Assembly: GCF_900607235.1 (NCBI RefSeq) | Contig: NZ_LR027848.1 | Location: 186,001 to 250,000 of the forward strand | Length of the DNA stretch: 64,000 nt | Direction: 5' to 3' | Origin: Olivibacter jilunii | GTDB lineage: Bacteria; Bacteroidota; Bacteroidia; Sphingobacteriales; Sphingobacteriaceae | In this document: positions 63,808 through 64,000 of the stretch, one piece after another | How positions within the stretch are numbered: the stretch's first letter is position 1 | Layout of the letters: every line of letters starts with the position of its first letter | Notes under the pieces: generated by a model | Databases searched by the model: none | Seen by the model: only the letters and a program-made list of their open reading frames with translations | What the model was told of the DNA's origin: nothing | Program-made: the position numbers and the translations under genes

Positions 63808-64000
63808 ATGAATATTGCGCGTTTTCTTTTCCTTAGCTTGTTCACAGCCCTCGCTTTTACAAGTTGCACAGACAAAACAAACCAGCTTACCAACGGTGTG
63901 TGGAGAGGTGCTTTACAAACGGATAATTCGGTGGATATCCCCTTCAATTTCGAAATATATGATTCCTTGGGGGTTAAACAAATGGCCTTTTTGAACGGGA
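63808..64000 (+). CDS. Exported lipoprotein, N-terminal part (TlpA-like?)
   Basis: The ATG at 63808 gives a lipoprotein signal (FLFLSLFTALAFTSC) and is preferred to the ATG at 63790, which only adds MLNNNT. The frame continues to the window edge with NGVWRGALQTDNSVDIPFNFEIYDS. This beta-sandwich-like start resembles the N-terminal region of TlpA/ResA-type thioredoxin lipoproteins of Bacteroidota; the thioredoxin domain would be outside the window. Confidence 0.6.
   Translation, partial: MNIARFLFLSLFTALAFTSCTDKTNQLTNGVWRGALQTDNSVDIPFNFEIYDSLGVKQMAFLNG

Overview
The window looks like a chromosomal segment of a Bacteroidota bacterium, most likely family Sphingobacteriaceae (Pedobacter/Sphingobacterium/Olivibacter-like; inference from gene content). 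Supporting signs are two SusC/SusD pairs, an ECF sigma/FecR switch, many lipoproteins with lipobox Cys, DUF6266 and head-GIN (DUF2807) proteins, a FecR-type STN-domain SusC, and several promoters that fit the Bacteroidota consensus TTG-N17-23-TAnnTTTG. No rRNA, tRNA, CRISPR array or complete insertion sequence was seen.
Layout. 1-4.7 kb: a sulfatase-type membrane protein (cut by the edge), a hotdog thioesterase, dihydrolipoyl dehydrogenase, an azurin-like lipoprotein and a GNAT-like protein. 5-11.6 kb: a head-GIN protein, an outer-membrane barrel candidate, and the sucA-sucB operon of 2-oxoglutarate dehydrogenase. 11.7-16.4 kb: a cryptochrome-DASH gene divergent from a three-gene operon (two SDR-type proteins and a CPD photolyase interrupted by an in-frame TGA). 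16.4-18 kb: two FKBP lipoproteins. 18.1-23 kb: an EmrAB/TolC-type tripartite efflux operon led by its own TetR regulator, whose paired operators sit in the tetR promoter. 23.3-30.6 kb: RDD, LiaF-like and PspC membrane proteins, an SDR, MlaE/MlaF lipid ABC transporter genes, an RlmI-like methyltransferase, a DUF6266 protein behind an unusual repeat/hairpin, and a 44-aa membrane peptide.
30.6-44.4 kb is the most distinctive region: ECF sigma, FecR anti-sigma, STN-SusC, SusD, then a Gfo/Idh/MocA oxidoreductase, a secreted xylose-isomerase-like TIM barrel, a GMC oxidoreductase, a second FAD oxidoreductase, and a convergent LamG lipoprotein. It has no recognisable glycoside hydrolase or polysaccharide lyase. 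The enzyme set fits oxidation-driven (3-keto) glycoside cleavage instead of hydrolysis, and it is my main candidate for an undescribed system.
44.9-64 kb: an unknown exported protein, msrA, parC, a 1.2-kb intergenic region carrying a terminal-inverted-repeat element, an M28 peptidase, an aldo/keto reductase, a second SusCD pair without regulator or enzymes, purU-parE, a cupin protein, acyl-CoA dehydrogenase and the start of an exported lipoprotein. Many intergenic gaps are filled with degenerate, strand-symmetric short repeats (units such as TAAGGTN or AGCTATAAGC).
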